From the NCBI GenBank assembly GCA_902783625.1, contig CACZRN010000065.1, positions 1 to 52,626 of the forward strand: a stretch of 52,626 nucleotides of DNA. The letters are read 5' to 3'. Shown here one piece after another: positions 26,682 through 37,200 of this stretch. Source of the stretch: an uncultured Prevotellaceae bacterium. Its GTDB lineage: Bacteria; Bacteroidota; Bacteroidia; Bacteroidales; Bacteroidaceae. Numbering within the stretch: position 1 is the first letter of the stretch; each line of letters starts with the position of its first letter. The position numbers were made by a program, and so were the translations under genes. The notes under the pieces are model-generated. The model was not told the DNA's origin. It saw nothing but the letters and a program-made list of their open reading frames with translations, and did not search any database.

Positions 26682-27707
26682 TTATTCTATTGTCACCTTA
26701 CTGAATGCAGGTGCCGATATATCACAAAACTCACCGTCAAGATACTTATAATATCCTGTTATTCCTATCATTGCGGCATTGTCGGTGGTATAGCTGAATT
26801 TCGGTATGTATATTTTCCACTTATACTTTGCCGCATGTTCGGCAAAGGCATTTCTAAGCCCATTGTTTGCCGACACGCCTCCTGCCACTGCCACATGCTT
26901 GATACCCGTTTCCTTAACCGCCAGACGGAGTTTCTTCATCAGTATATCAACTATAGTCCATTCGAGGCTTGCCGCCAAGTCTTCCTTGTGATGCTCTATG
27001 AAATCAGGGTCGTCGGCAATCCATTTCCTAAGGTTATAAAGGAAAGACGTCTTTAGTCCTGAAAAACTATAGTCGAGCCCTGGTATATGTGGTTCCGAGA
27101 ACTTAAACGCATGAGGATTCCCTTGCCTTGCAAGTCTGTCGATGATTGGTCCTCCCGGGTATCCGAGTCCCATCACTTTCGAGCACTTGTCGATAGCCTC
27201 ACCTGCAGCATCGTCGATCGTCTGTCCGAGGATAGTCATACGATTGTATGCCTCTACCTTCACTATCTGCGAGTTTCCACCGCTGACGAGAAGACAAAGG
27301 AATGGCATCGGAGGGCACGAAGAGTCGTCGTCCGACTCCTTGATGAAGTGCGCCATCACATGCCCTTGAAGATGATTCACATCGATGAGAGGTATTCCCA
27401 GCGAACGAGCAAAGCCCTTTGCGAAGCTCACTCCCACGAGCAACGATCCCATAAGTCCTGGTCCTCGCGTAAATGCAACAGCCGACAATTGTTCCTTTGT
27501 TATACCCGCGCGACGTATAGCCTGATCGACAACAGGCACCACATTCTGCTGATGTGCCCGCGAGGCAAGTTCCGGTACCACGCCTCCGTAAGCCTCATGC
27601 ACACCTTGCGAGGCGGTGACATTGCTCAAGAGTACTCCGTTTCTAAGTACTGCAGCTGATGTATCGTCGCAACTGCTTTCTATTCCTAATATATATACGT
27701 CGTTCAT
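26682..27707 (-). CDS. tsaD: tRNA N6-threonylcarbamoyladenosine transferase
   Basis: Transfers the threonylcarbamoyl group to A37 of ANN-decoding tRNAs, with TsaB and TsaE. 341 residues of the Kae1/Qri7 family: start YILGIESSCDDTSAAVL, metal ligands His112 and His116 in NHLQGH, LLVSGGNSQIV, and the C-terminal AVAGGVSANNGLR. Sits 9 nt after map in a three-gene operon. Confidence 0.97.
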   Translation of the reverse strand: MNDVYILGIESSCDDTSAAVLRNGVLLSNVTASQGVHEAYGGVVPELASRAHQQNVVPVVDQAIRRAGITKEQLSAVAFTRGPGLMGSLLVGVSFAKGFARSLGIPLIDVNHLQGHVMAHFIKESDDDSSCPPMPFLCLLVSGGNSQIVKVEAYNRMTILGQTIDDAAGEAIDKCSKVMGLGYPGGPIIDRLARQGNPHAFKFSEPHIPGLDYSFSGLKTSFLYNLRKWIADDPDFIEHHKEDLAASLEWTIVDILMKKLRLAVKETGIKHVAVAGGVSANNGLRNAFAEHAAKYKWKIYIPKFSYTTDNAAMIGITGYYKYLDGEFCDISAPAFSKVTIE

Positions 27708-27716
27708 CGTGAAGTC

Positions 27717-28577
27717 TTAGTATGTTAGTATCTCCACGCCATGCTCCGTCATAAGGAATGTATGCTCCCACTGAGCACTTGGCAACTCGTCGCCGCTGAT
27801 GACTTCCCATCCGTATGGATCTTCAGAGTCGATAAACACTTTCCACGTACCCATATTAATCATCGGTTCGATGGTGAACACCATGCCTGGCACGAGAAGC
27901 ATTCCTTGTCCACGATGCCCGTAGTGAGCAACGTCGGGCTTCTCATGGAAATCCAACCCTACGCCATGTCCACAAAGATCGCGGACGACGCCATAATGAT
28001 ACTTGTCGGCATGCTTCTGAATGGCATGACCGATATCTCCAACGAAACTAAAGGGTTTTGCCGCCTCTGCACCAATCTCAAGACACTCTTTCGCGACCCT
28101 GACAAGTTGCTCCTTTTCGGGTGTTGTCTTTCCAATGATGAACATACGAGACGCATCAGCATAATATCCGTCGAGAATAGTAGTGAAATCGACGTTGATG
28201 ATATCGCCTTCTTCAAGGATGTCTTCCTCCTTCGGAATACCATGACAGACCACTTCGTTAATGCTCGTGCAGACGCTCTTGGGGAATCCTTCATAGTTGA
28301 GACACGCAGGTATGGCACCTTTCGATGTACAATAGTCGTAGCATATCTGATCAATCTCGAGCGTACTCATGCCGGCACGGATATTCTTTGCCACTTCGTC
28401 GAGCACGCCAGTATTCACCTCACCGCTTCGACGTATGCCTTCTATCTGTTCGGGAGTCTTTATAAGATCACGCGAGGGAACTTCCTTTCCCTTGTTCTCC
28501 CAATACATAATCTTGCGATCCAACTCTGTTGGTTCAACACCTGGCAAGCAGTGCCACACTCTCTTTTTCTTGAACAT
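27717..28577 (-). CDS. map: Methionine aminopeptidase, type I
   Basis: Removes the initiator Met from nascent proteins. 286 residues from MFKKKRVWHCLPGVEP; an in-frame ATG at 28700 is ignored because the promoter (28604-28635) lies downstream of it. Metal ligands are visible: the Asp pair in NVDFTTILDGYYADAS, His in GHGVGLDFHEKP, Glu in FTIEPMIN and Glu in QWEHTFLM. About 35 residues precede the catalytic domain, as in other Bacteroidales Map proteins. First gene of map-tsaD-pncC. Confidence 0.95.
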   Translation of the reverse strand: MFKKKRVWHCLPGVEPTELDRKIMYWENKGKEVPSRDLIKTPEQIEGIRRSGEVNTGVLDEVAKNIRAGMSTLEIDQICYDYCTSKGAIPACLNYEGFPKSVCTSINEVVCHGIPKEEDILEEGDIINVDFTTILDGYYADASRMFIIGKTTPEKEQLVRVAKECLEIGAEAAKPFSFVGDIGHAIQKHADKYHYGVVRDLCGHGVGLDFHEKPDVAHYGHRGQGMLLVPGMVFTIEPMINMGTWKVFIDSEDPYGWEVISGDELPSAQWEHTFLMTEHGVEILTY

Positions 28578-28603
28578 ATATTCTACCTTTTTTAAATTGC
28601 CTG

Positions 28604-28635
28604 CAAAATTAGTGAAAGAACGAGAGAAAGACAAA
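28604..28635 (-). promoter_or_regulatory. Promoter of map-tsaD-pncC
   Basis: Minus-strand TAATTTTG (28611-28604), 20-nt spacer, TTTG (28635-28632), 27 nt before the map start. Confidence 0.85.
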
Positions 28636-28710
28636 TAAATATTTGATTTTTTGTTGTTTTCAACTCCAACAACGCCTATGTATTCCCCTCTTTTCAACAC
28701 GCAAAATCGT

Positions 28711-29892
28711 CTATCTCCTCACTTTCACCTTCACCTGTGCAGGGAACATGTAGCTTGGGTCGTTTCGGTCGAAGAGGGTACTTCGCAGAATGCTCGCCTT
28801 CCGCTTCAACCTGCCTCGGAATAATGTCTTACCTTGATAAATCACTTTCACTCTCTTGTCAAGATCAACCATCTTGTCGTTGAGCAAGATAGTGATTTCG
28901 GAATAGTCGCATTTATTAATCATAATATTGTTGCCATCTATCGATGCCCTCACCTCGCGTCCTTTCTCCGACTCACTCACAGGAGCGCTAAGCCAATAGA
29001 AATAAGGTTTCGCCACCGCCTCTTGTCTCCATACTATCTTTCGAGGATAGGGATTGCGCTTATATTGTTCCATCCACTCAACAGCAGCCGTATCTACCCT
29101 ATCCATCCAATGACCTTTGCCATCGATTATATGACCTTCGAAGATATACCCTGACGGATCATCTCTATGCAATGAGTCCATCTGCTCTATCCGCTCACGA
29201 CACAAACGGTTCCGATTGTATGCGCTGTCATACTCGCCGCACCATATCATATAAGGCAGGTTCAACAAATTCTCTAATCTTACATCGCCTGGATGCCCTG
29301 CCATCATCGACGCTGCCGCCCACATGTCAGCAAGTCGCGGAGCAAGTCGCCACACACCATCGCCACCAGCGGAATATCCCATCAGGTAAACCTTGTCAGG
29401 ATCTACATCCATACACGACACAGCCATTGCAACTATCTGCCTATAGAAGTCGTCCGATTCTGTATGGAAGTGCAAATCCCAAGTATTGAATGGTGCCCGC
29501 GGACACAAATACACAGCATCTTTCGGGCTATAGAGTCGCATCTGATTGCGCCATTGCTGGTCGTTAACCTCAGGCTCCACCCCGCCACCTCCATGAAGTG
29601 AAATAAACAACGCACGACCACCTACTGGTTTCTCGCCGAAAAATTTCCAATCTAGCAGCATAGTATTCTCTCCGATTGTCAAACGTTTCGACTCCATCAC
29701 GTCCGACATAGCCCTCCTCACTGAGTCTTTCCACTCCTCTACAATCCTCTCGCCACAGACAATAGCCTCCGATACTGACAGCTTCTTTTGTGCATAAATA
29801 GAATAAGGAGCAGAACATACAAACAGAATAACGCATACTGCTCGAAGTATGCGTCTGTATTCAACATGTAGAAGCCACGTGTGGAGATTCAT
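28711..29892 (-). CDS. Exported alpha/beta-hydrolase (esterase-like)
   Basis: 393 residues with a signal peptide ending near APYSIYAQ (residue 35). Alpha/beta-hydrolase features: oxyanion loop SLHGGGG (99-104), nucleophile elbow MGYSAGGDG (Ser174), likely Asp in WCGEYDSAYN and His in DGKGHWMD. This arrangement resembles PHB-depolymerase-like or feruloyl-type esterases of Bacteroidetes; the substrate cannot be told. The last about 110 residues look like a separate beta-rich domain. It follows smpB by 11 nt and probably shares its transcript. Confidence 0.85.
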   Translation of the reverse strand: MNLHTWLLHVEYRRILRAVCVILFVCSAPYSIYAQKKLSVSEAIVCGERIVEEWKDSVRRAMSDVMESKRLTIGENTMLLDWKFFGEKPVGGRALFISLHGGGGVEPEVNDQQWRNQMRLYSPKDAVYLCPRAPFNTWDLHFHTESDDFYRQIVAMAVSCMDVDPDKVYLMGYSAGGDGVWRLAPRLADMWAAASMMAGHPGDVRLENLLNLPYMIWCGEYDSAYNRNRLCRERIEQMDSLHRDDPSGYIFEGHIIDGKGHWMDRVDTAAVEWMEQYKRNPYPRKIVWRQEAVAKPYFYWLSAPVSESEKGREVRASIDGNNIMINKCDYSEITILLNDKMVDLDKRVKVIYQGKTLFRGRLKRKASILRSTLFDRNDPSYMFPAQVKVKVRR

Positions 29893-29903
29893 ATAATAAG
29901 TAA

Positions 29904-30392
29904 TTATAACCGATTCTTCAGTTTCATAACCTTATCCATCTCGCGACGATCTTCCTTTTCTTTCATCGCCTGACGTTTATCAAAAAGCTTCTTTCCTCTA
30001 GCGAGGGCGATGTCAACCTTTGCACGACCATTCTTGTCTATAAACACAAGTGTAGGAACAATCGTAAAGCCTGGATTCTTAACCGCCTCTGACAAGTGAT
30101 AGATCTCGCGACGATTGAGGAGCAACTTTCTGTCGCGACGCATTTCATGATTCGAGTACGAACCATAGAAATATGGCGACACATTCATGCCTTTTATCCA
30201 TATCTCACCACCGATGATGACACAATACGCATCGGCAAGCGAAGCCTTGCCCAAGCGAATCGACTTGATCTCAGTACCGGTGAGTACAATGCCGGCGGTA
30301 TATTCGTCAACAAAGAAATATTCAAACGATGCTTTGCGATTCTTTATCTTTATAGGACTCTTCTTCCTAATGTCAATTTCTTCCTTATTCAT
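29904..30392 (-). CDS. smpB: SsrA-binding protein
   Basis: Partner of tmRNA in rescue of stalled ribosomes. 162 residues: [40 protein letters not shown] and the C-terminal basic tail with [18 protein letters not shown], all diagnostic of SmpB. 11 nt from the upstream DUF4375 gene. The ssrA RNA itself is not visible in the window. Confidence 0.97.
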   Translation of the reverse strand: MNKEEIDIRKKSPIKIKNRKASFEYFFVDEYTAGIVLTGTEIKSIRLGKASLADAYCVIIGGEIWIKGMNVSPYFYGSYSNHEMRRDRKLLLNRREIYHLSEAVKNPGFTIVPTLVFIDKNGRAKVDIALARGKKLFDKRQAMKEKEDRREMDKVMKLKNRL

Positions 30393-30403
30393 CCAACAAA
30401 AAT

Positions 30404-30913
30404 CTATTTCTTCACCTCAACAAAGTCGTCGATATGCTCATCGACATAATACGCCACCATTGATGTCCACTCCTCTTCGTTCTCAACGAAATCGTCATCG
30501 AAATCATCGAACTTGCCGAACTTCTCAAACATAGCCATGAATTCCTCGTCGGTGCAATCACGCTCTATCTCATCGTGATATTCCGCGTATGGTTTGTAGC
30601 ACTTTCTTATCAAACGGGCAAGATCGTCGAGTCCCCACCCTTTTAATGCCTTTGCTGTGGGATTGCGGAAGATGAAAGCTCCGTATCCATTGTGTATCAA
30701 CTGAACGAAACCGCCATCCATAACTTCATCGCGGAGCGTTTGATAAGCAAGCAAAGTTATCTGATTGGCATTCAGTCGCGCGAGCCACTCGGCAGTAATC
30801 TCCCCTCCAATCATTTCACGAAGTGAACGGAGTACCACATCGAGAAACTCATCATGGCCTTGCGATGCCGCCGAGATAAGCGTCTGTTCTTCTATTATGG
30901 GTTTGTTGTTCAT
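30404..30913 (-). CDS. DUF4375/DMP19-like acidic protein
   Basis: 169 residues, strongly acidic, especially at the C-terminus ([18 protein letters not shown]). The central [20 protein letters not shown] and [16 protein letters not shown] match the DUF4375 fold, whose studied member DMP19 of Neisseria is a DNA mimic that binds a repressor. A DNA-mimic role here is only a possibility. It is upstream of smpB with 11 nt spacing. Its -7 box overlaps the stop codon of the GH78 gene. Confidence 0.8.
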   Translation of the reverse strand: MNNKPIIEEQTLISAASQGHDEFLDVVLRSLREMIGGEITAEWLARLNANQITLLAYQTLRDEVMDGGFVQLIHNGYGAFIFRNPTAKALKGWGLDDLARLIRKCYKPYAEYHDEIERDCTDEEFMAMFEKFGKFDDFDDDFVENEEEWTSMVAYYVDEHIDDFVEVKK

Positions 30914-30937
30914 TAATTATCAGTTTTATCGGGTGCA

Positions 30938-30945
30938 AATGTAAT
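30938..30945 (-). promoter_or_regulatory. -7 element of the DUF4375-smpB-esterase operon
   Basis: Minus-strand TACATTTG matches TAnnTTTG. The -33 position is T-rich (TTTT) rather than exact TTTG. The element touches the last base of the GH78 stop codon. Confidence 0.6.
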
Positions 30946-33560
30946 CATTTATTTTTAAACAAAAAAATATTATGCTTTCCTGATGAAAGAATCACATGTC
31001 TCGACTCGTATCCGTCTGGCGAGAAGAACTCGACCTTACACCCGACAGGAACCGTCACCTTCCATGTAGCTCCCTCGGCACTCTTGTCCCACCTCACCGA
31101 CAACGTGCCATACGATGTAGCCATGCTATACGTTGCCCACGACACTTTTGAAGGGATATGCGACTTGAGTGTACTCATCTTGTATCCACCCGTGCTAGCT
31201 GAAGGATTTATTCCCACTAACCTACTATACAACCACGACAAGCCCCCGCCAAACATCGGATGGTTGTGCGAGTTACCTCCGTCCCACTGCTCCCATGTGG
31301 TGGTTGCACCTTGCGATATCCAATGTCCGAAACTCGGGAAATCGGTCTTCGTCAATGCTTCGTAAGCTTCATCAGTCATTCCAATATCGGATAGTACCTC
31401 AAAGAGAAAACGAGTGGCATAAATACCAGTATATAGATGACCTTTGTTAGTGGCGAGCTCGTTCTTCACAGTGGCAACGACATCAGCTTTTACACTATCT
31501 GGGACTCCCATGCGGAGTGCAAATATATTCGAACCAGCAGGGCCGTAGGAATGTGTGGAGGCATCATAGAATCGGTTGTGGAAAGCACTCTTCGTTCGCT
31601 CAGCGGCAAGACGATACTTTTCGCTTTCTGCTTTCTTACCGAGAACAAGAGCCGACTCCGATACAATCTTCTGGCACATCCAATAATAGAATGTATGTAC
31701 AAGCGCATTCTGAGGATATACATTTGTTGGCGGACACCAATCACCGAGGTTGCACCAATAGCTCATCCCTTCAATCTTAGAAACGTATTTCTGCTCCATC
31801 ACGCCCTCGCCATCTACCCATGTGTCGAAGTATTCCAAAAGATGTTTCATCCCCTCATAACACTTCTCAATCTGACGCTCGTCGCCATATTGCATATAGT
31901 AGTTCCACGGCATCACACAGAGGGCTGCACTCCAAGGTACGCCACCTCCGCATCCGGGCTGCCAGGGTGCGCCAAATGGCATAAAACCCGTGCGAGGATT
32001 CTGTGCGAGAATCATGTCATCGAACCATTTTGCATAGAATGCTCGTGTATCGAAGCTACGCATAACCATCTCCGATGTAACTTGTCCGTCGCCCATATAC
32101 GCCGCACGCTCACGGTGAGGGCAGTCACTAAATACGCAACCATGGGCATTATCGAGCAATGAGCGTTGCCATATCTTATTGGTTTTGCAAAGGAGAGCGT
32201 CAGAGCAACCGAACTCGGAAGATTTGCCGATATCAGTATTAACAGCTTCGGCGACAATGTTCTCAGCTGCCAAGTCACCATGCCATCCGCTGATAGTTGC
32301 TTTACGGAAGACAAACCATGTGAAACGAGCATGATAATCAACAGGACCACCATCGCAAATATATTCGTTTAACCCCTGGGGCGATTCACTCTCATACTTT
32401 ATGGTAATAGCTTTACCATCGAGGCTACTTTTGCTCTTAAGCCTCACCCAACCCGATATCTCCTCACCGAAATCGACTGTGTAAGAACCGTCGTCGTTCT
32501 TCACGATAGCAACTGGCTGCTTTGTCTCCGACACTTTGTCGGAAGGGCAAGTCTGAGCACCAAGTTTTCCCTCAGGACCTTTTACCTCGCGCACATCTCT
32601 CCATCCTGAACTCTCATCGCTGACATCGCACCACATATTATTATATACGCGCGCGTCGTAGCGCTCTCCATCGTAAATACCATTCATCACGATTGCGCTC
32701 TCATGCCACTTCCAAGTCGCGTCGGTCGCAAAAATATCTTCCGTCCCGTCAGCGTATCTCACCACAACCTGAGCCTTCAGAACTGGATTGCCATAAGGAA
32801 GAGTGAAGCCATTGTGCGCTCCGTAAAATCCTCTGCCCAGCCAACATCCGAGCATATTATTACCTGTGCGGAGCAAAGAGGTTATGTCATGAGCGACATA
32901 AAACGCCCTGAAACCCGTAAACTCATTATCGATTGCCACACGAGTGCGCTCAATATCCTTGCGAGATGTATAATCGGTTTGAGCTGGCGACAACACATCA
33001 TCGCCACATTTCAGTCCGTTGACATAGAATTCTGAATACCCCAATCCACTCACATATGCCCATGCCTCGAGCACTGGTTTCTCGACAGCTATTCTCTTTC
33101 GCATAAGAGGGCTCCCCGCACTCTCATCGCTTGCAGATATCCACTTTGCCTTCCAGTCAGAATCAGTCAATCCCATGTGCCACAAAGACTCTGCCCATCC
33201 CGATTTCTTGCCTCGAGCATCCCACACACGCACATGCCAATAACAAGTCTGTCCATAAGGAAGCGACTTGCCGGCATAAATACAGAATGGTTCATCTCCA
33301 TACTTCCTGCCAGTGTCCCAAAGGTCTGCCTTGCCTCTTCTCAACAAATCCTTCGACGAAGCTACCTGTATCTGGAAAGCCTTCTGCTCTTGCATATTTT
33401 CATCTTTCCCAACGCAAACATTTACCCACGAAAGCAAAGGATTGGTATTGTCGACACAAGAAGGCGACACCATGTGCTCGCATCTGAGATCAGTTGGCAT
33501 GAGCCCTGCCCACGACGAGAGTGTGACGAATGAAAATAAAATGAAGAATAACCTGCGCAT
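30945..33560 (-). CDS. Exported alpha-L-rhamnosidase, GH78
   Basis: Releases alpha-L-rhamnose from pectins, glycosides or bacterial polysaccharides. 871 residues: signal peptide MRRLFFILFSFVTLSSWAG, an N-terminal beta domain, the Bac_rhamnosid_N region (GLGYSEFYVNGLKCGDDVLS, LGRGFYGAHN), the (alpha/alpha)6 catalytic domain with FSDCPHRERAAYMGDGQ (about 477-493, acidic active-site motif), WVDGEGVMEQKY and FPSFGHWISQGATTTWEQWD, then a C-terminal beta domain. It is 54 nt after the cupin gene and no promoter is visible between, so cupin-GH78 may be one transcript. Location periplasm or surface. Confidence 0.93.
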   Translation of the reverse strand: MRRLFFILFSFVTLSSWAGLMPTDLRCEHMVSPSCVDNTNPLLSWVNVCVGKDENMQEQKAFQIQVASSKDLLRRGKADLWDTGRKYGDEPFCIYAGKSLPYGQTCYWHVRVWDARGKKSGWAESLWHMGLTDSDWKAKWISASDESAGSPLMRKRIAVEKPVLEAWAYVSGLGYSEFYVNGLKCGDDVLSPAQTDYTSRKDIERTRVAIDNEFTGFRAFYVAHDITSLLRTGNNMLGCWLGRGFYGAHNGFTLPYGNPVLKAQVVVRYADGTEDIFATDATWKWHESAIVMNGIYDGERYDARVYNNMWCDVSDESSGWRDVREVKGPEGKLGAQTCPSDKVSETKQPVAIVKNDDGSYTVDFGEEISGWVRLKSKSSLDGKAITIKYESESPQGLNEYICDGGPVDYHARFTWFVFRKATISGWHGDLAAENIVAEAVNTDIGKSSEFGCSDALLCKTNKIWQRSLLDNAHGCVFSDCPHRERAAYMGDGQVTSEMVMRSFDTRAFYAKWFDDMILAQNPRTGFMPFGAPWQPGCGGGVPWSAALCVMPWNYYMQYGDERQIEKCYEGMKHLLEYFDTWVDGEGVMEQKYVSKIEGMSYWCNLGDWCPPTNVYPQNALVHTFYYWMCQKIVSESALVLGKKAESEKYRLAAERTKSAFHNRFYDASTHSYGPAGSNIFALRMGVPDSVKADVVATVKNELATNKGHLYTGIYATRFLFEVLSDIGMTDEAYEALTKTDFPSFGHWISQGATTTWEQWDGGNSHNHPMFGGGLSWLYSRLVGINPSASTGGYKMSTLKSHIPSKVSWATYSMATSYGTLSVRWDKSAEGATWKVTVPVGCKVEFFSPDGYESRHVILSSGKHNIFLFKNK

Positions 33561-33614
33561 GATATAAGATAAGTAAAGGTCAAAACTTTGAAAAGATTGA
33601 ACAATCTATTGCCA

Positions 33615-33944
33615 TTATGTCTTGGGGACGATGGCGAAATATCTCACATCGTTTTTTGTGCGATTCTCAAACCAATGCGAATGCCCTTTCTGGCAATAAT
33701 GTGCCTGCCCCTCGCGACACACCTCCTCAATGCCGTCCTCGAAGAATGTAAGCTCGCCCTCAAGAACAAGTATTACCTCACAACTATCGTCGTGCACATG
33801 TTTGCCCGCACGGGCTCCTGCCCTCAGCGTGCTAAGCATTATCTTACAGTTCCCGTCATCGAATGAACGCATGACAAGTTCGCCACTTCCACCCTTGAAG
33901 CCTTCTATCAACTGAGCATCTATTTTTGAAAAATCCACTATCAT
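33615..33944 (-). CDS. Cupin-domain protein
   Basis: 109 residues, a single small beta-barrel. Metal motif 1 reads GKHVHDDSCEVILVLEGEL, and motif 2 GQAHYCQKGHSHWFEN, with the His/Glu ligands present. Such stand-alone cupins bind metal and small ligands, sometimes sugars. Transcribed upstream of GH78, so a part in sugar sensing or isomerisation is conceivable (inference). Own promoter 25-56 nt upstream. Confidence 0.9.
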   Translation of the reverse strand: MIVDFSKIDAQLIEGFKGGSGELVMRSFDDGNCKIMLSTLRAGARAGKHVHDDSCEVILVLEGELTFFEDGIEEVCREGQAHYCQKGHSHWFENRTKNDVRYFAIVPKT

Positions 33945-33968
33945 ATTCGTTGCTTTTTATTTACAATA

Positions 33969-34000
33969 CAAAGTTACAATATTTTCCCCATAACACCAAA
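33969..34000 (-). promoter_or_regulatory. Promoter of cupin-GH78
   Basis: Minus-strand TAACTTTG (33976-33969), 20-nt spacer, TTTG (34000-33997). Confidence 0.85.
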
Positions 34001-34046
34001 TAATCTTGACACTAGAAAGGCATTAAAAAACATGATTAACTTAATA

Positions 34047-34134
34047 GGCTTTTATGCTCAACATAACGGGCTCTTATGTGCGACTTAACGGGCTCTTTTG
34101 TTCAACATAAAAGGCTCTTATGTAAAGCCTAACT
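34047..34134. repeat. 22-bp phased palindromic array, locus C
   Basis: Four units start at 34047, 34069, 34091 and 34113, exactly 22 bp apart (cores GGCTTTTA, GGCTCTTA, GGCTCTTT, GGCTCTTA). It begins 47 bp upstream of the cupin -33 box and ends before the TonB receptor terminator. It fills most of the 327-bp gap. Confidence 0.85.
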
Positions 34135-34195
34135 TATTTATGAGAAACACTCACCTTCTTCTTTTGCCAGAAAAAGCTATCAATTCCACAACAAT

Positions 34196-34228
34196 AAAAA
34201 GAGTGGACTCTCAACACAGAGAATCCAC
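34196..34228 (-). terminator. Terminator of the TonB-dependent receptor gene
   Basis: Minus-strand GTGGATTCTC, 6-nt loop, GAGAGTCCAC (34228-34203; one wobble), then TCTTTTTAT. It lies 43 nt after the receptor stop. Confidence 0.8.
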
Positions 34229-34271
34229 CCCAGAAATAAAAAAAATAATAATGTATAAAAAAATACGATTA

Positions 34272-37200
34272 TTAGAATGTGTACTTCACACCAATCTGTC
34301 CACGCCAACGGCTATAGTAGTCGCTTGGATACTTAAGCACGTAGTCAGACGTTGAAAGGAACTGATATGTACCGCCACCCAAGTAAGAAAGCGGAGCCAT
34401 GAACTCGCTGACATAAGAACTGCTGTATACCTTGCCCCAATCTTTATTGAGCAGGTTGCCAACGTTCATCACGTCGAACGACACCTCAAGAGCGTGTATG
34501 TACTTACCTGCTTTGATACCGAACTTCTGAGCCAAATGCAAATCGAAGTGATTCTCAAACGGCAGATTGTCAGCATAGCGCTTGTAGTATTCGCCACGAT
34601 GGTCTTTCAAATACGGAGTCTTTGCCAGCCAAGCCTTCAGGTTAGCGCGCTGGTCATCGGCAGAGAAACTTGCATTACCCTCGAAGCGCATCTGATCAAT
34701 CTGAGCATCTGTAGGGATGAAGAACAGATCGTTACCCGGGCCTTCGTCGCCATTGACGTCGCCGCTATAGTCGAGAGAGTATGGCGAACCGCTGCTTCCT
34801 TCGTAGATAATACCAATGGTAGTGGTGAACAGCTTCTTAGGACCGTAGTTGATATGATAGAATGCAGAGGCCTTCACTGTGTGAGGACGGTTGAATGCAC
34901 TGTTTGCGAGCTCTGGATTATTTGAATCGCGATAGGTGTGTGTGTTACGCCAGTTGCTCTGTGCCACCGATGATGTAAGATTCGAAACAGCCTTAGATTG
35001 TGTGAAAGTGTAAGCAGCCATCAAGTCGAGACCGAAGCGGAAGTGCTTTTCTGCCTTGAGTGAGAGGTTGTATGTATAACCCTTGTTGGTGTTGCTGAGC
35101 AGGTATATATTATTATAAGGTGTACCTGTTGTAACACGTGTGTACATCGGACGGTTATCGAAGTCATAACCGTATGTCTGCCCGAATGTCTTACCTGTCT
35201 GGTCGTATGCAAGGTTGCTATAAACGACATCGTTAAGGTTCTTGCTATAGATAGCCTCAGCTGTCCAGTCGATACCAAGAGCCTTGAAATCGAAGCCAAG
35301 GTTTAGACGAAGTGTCTGCGCAAACTTAAACTTGTTGTCGAAGACGTTAATGAGCTGTCCGCCAGCTGCAGACAAACGCTCACCATTCTGATACTGCTTG
35401 TCAGGATCAAGAATGAGCTCAACATTTTGCATATTCTTACCCGATGCCTGATATACAGAGAGCTGAATACCAGTGTTAGAGAAGTTGTTGCTGAGCCATA
35501 CGAAAGGAATGCGACCTGTAAAGAGTCCTGCACCTCCACGAAGAATAAATCGGCGGTCACCATTCATATCCCAACGGAATCCTACGCGTGGACTCCACAT
35601 AGGAGTGCTCGACAGGCGATGGTTTGTCTTCACATTCCAACCCTGAGCAGCTGCATACTCGTTGAAACCAGCGTTCTCGGCCGGTGTGTCGAAGAAGAGA
35701 GGGATATCCATACGCAATCCGTATGTTAGCTGAAGGTTATCTGTAGCATCCCAACGGTCTTGTGCATAGAATCCGAGTTGTCCTGCTCCGAATGTAGCTG
35801 CCCAACGTGGATCACCTGTAATATCGACATTAGCCTGCTGGAAGTAGAAGTTACGCATCTTTGTCCCATCGGGATTACCTGCGAGAGCTCCATTGTAGTA
35901 TGTCTTGAAATCATCGTAGCTGTTGAAGTAGTAGCTACCGTATAGATTAGGAATATAAATGTTAGCAAAGCGGTAGAACTCATTGTGAGTACCGAATGTA
36001 ATTGTGTGATTGCCTTTATACCATGTGAAGTTGTCTTCAAATGTATAAATATCCTGATCAAGTCCGTTTGCCATTGAGTTATACTCATTACCGATATTCA
36101 CGGCACCTCTTTCAGGACCGATGCTATAAATGGTGATTGATGGGAACGGAGTACCAGATGTACGCTTGTCTCTCACACGCACGTAAGAAGCACGTGCCTC
36201 GTTGCTCAGTGTTGGTGATATGCGGCTCTGCAACTCTGCGATGAACGAATGTGTCTTGTTGGCATATTCATATAGGTGATCCTCTGTGTTAAGTGTTGCA
36301 ATACCTCCCAAACCTGCATTCTGAGCAGCGTCGACATAGCTCCAACGAAGCGAGAACTTATTGAAGTCGTTGATGTTCCAGTTGAGCTTTACACCTGCCT
36401 TTGTGCTCTTAATATAACGATCGGCATCTGAATATCTGCCATGGTATTCAACACCTTGCATCTTTGCGAGTTCTGTGATATTGTCGAGAATCTCGTTAGC
36501 CAGGTCTACAGGAACCTTCGAGCCTTCAGCGCCAAGGCCATACTGCGTAGGATACTCCTTGTTCGACTTTTCAAAGTTTGCGAAGAAGAAAAGTTTATCC
36601 TTCACGATAGGTCCGCCGAGGGTAAAGCCGAACATCGACTCTTTCTCGTCTTCAATCTTATTACTGTAAGTACCATCAAGCATCTTATATTTCTTTCCCA
36701 CCATGGCATCGTTGTTTCCATAGAAGTATCCGCTTCCGTGGAACTCGTTGGTACCCGACTTTGTGATTGCATTGATTGCACCACCGGTAAAACCACTCTG
36801 ACGCACATCGAATGGAGCGATATTAATCTGTATCTGCTCGATTGTCTCCATCGATACCGGCTGTGTACCCGACTGTCCACCGTTGCTACCGCTACTGGTA
36901 AGACCGAACACGTCGTTGTTCATAGCACCGTCTATTTGGAACGAGTTGTAGCGGTTGTTAGTACCTGCGAACGACATCGCCCCCGACTGTGCGTTTGTTG
37001 AAATCTGCGGATTCAAACGAGCAATATCAGAGATGCTATGATTGATTGTAGGCATATTGTTTATCATCTCAGCATTGATGCTCTGCGCAGCACCTGTCTT
37101 AGAAGCGTCAAGACCTCTTTTTCCCTCAACAATGAGTTCCTCGAGCTCGTTGGCATCTTCCTCGAGAGAGCACGAAAGGTTCTGAGTTTCACCAAGCAGA

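Noticed and set aside
28578-28700. Longer N-terminus of methionine aminopeptidase
   Set aside because: The promoter at 28604-28635 lies inside this stretch, so the longer start could not be transcribed from it.
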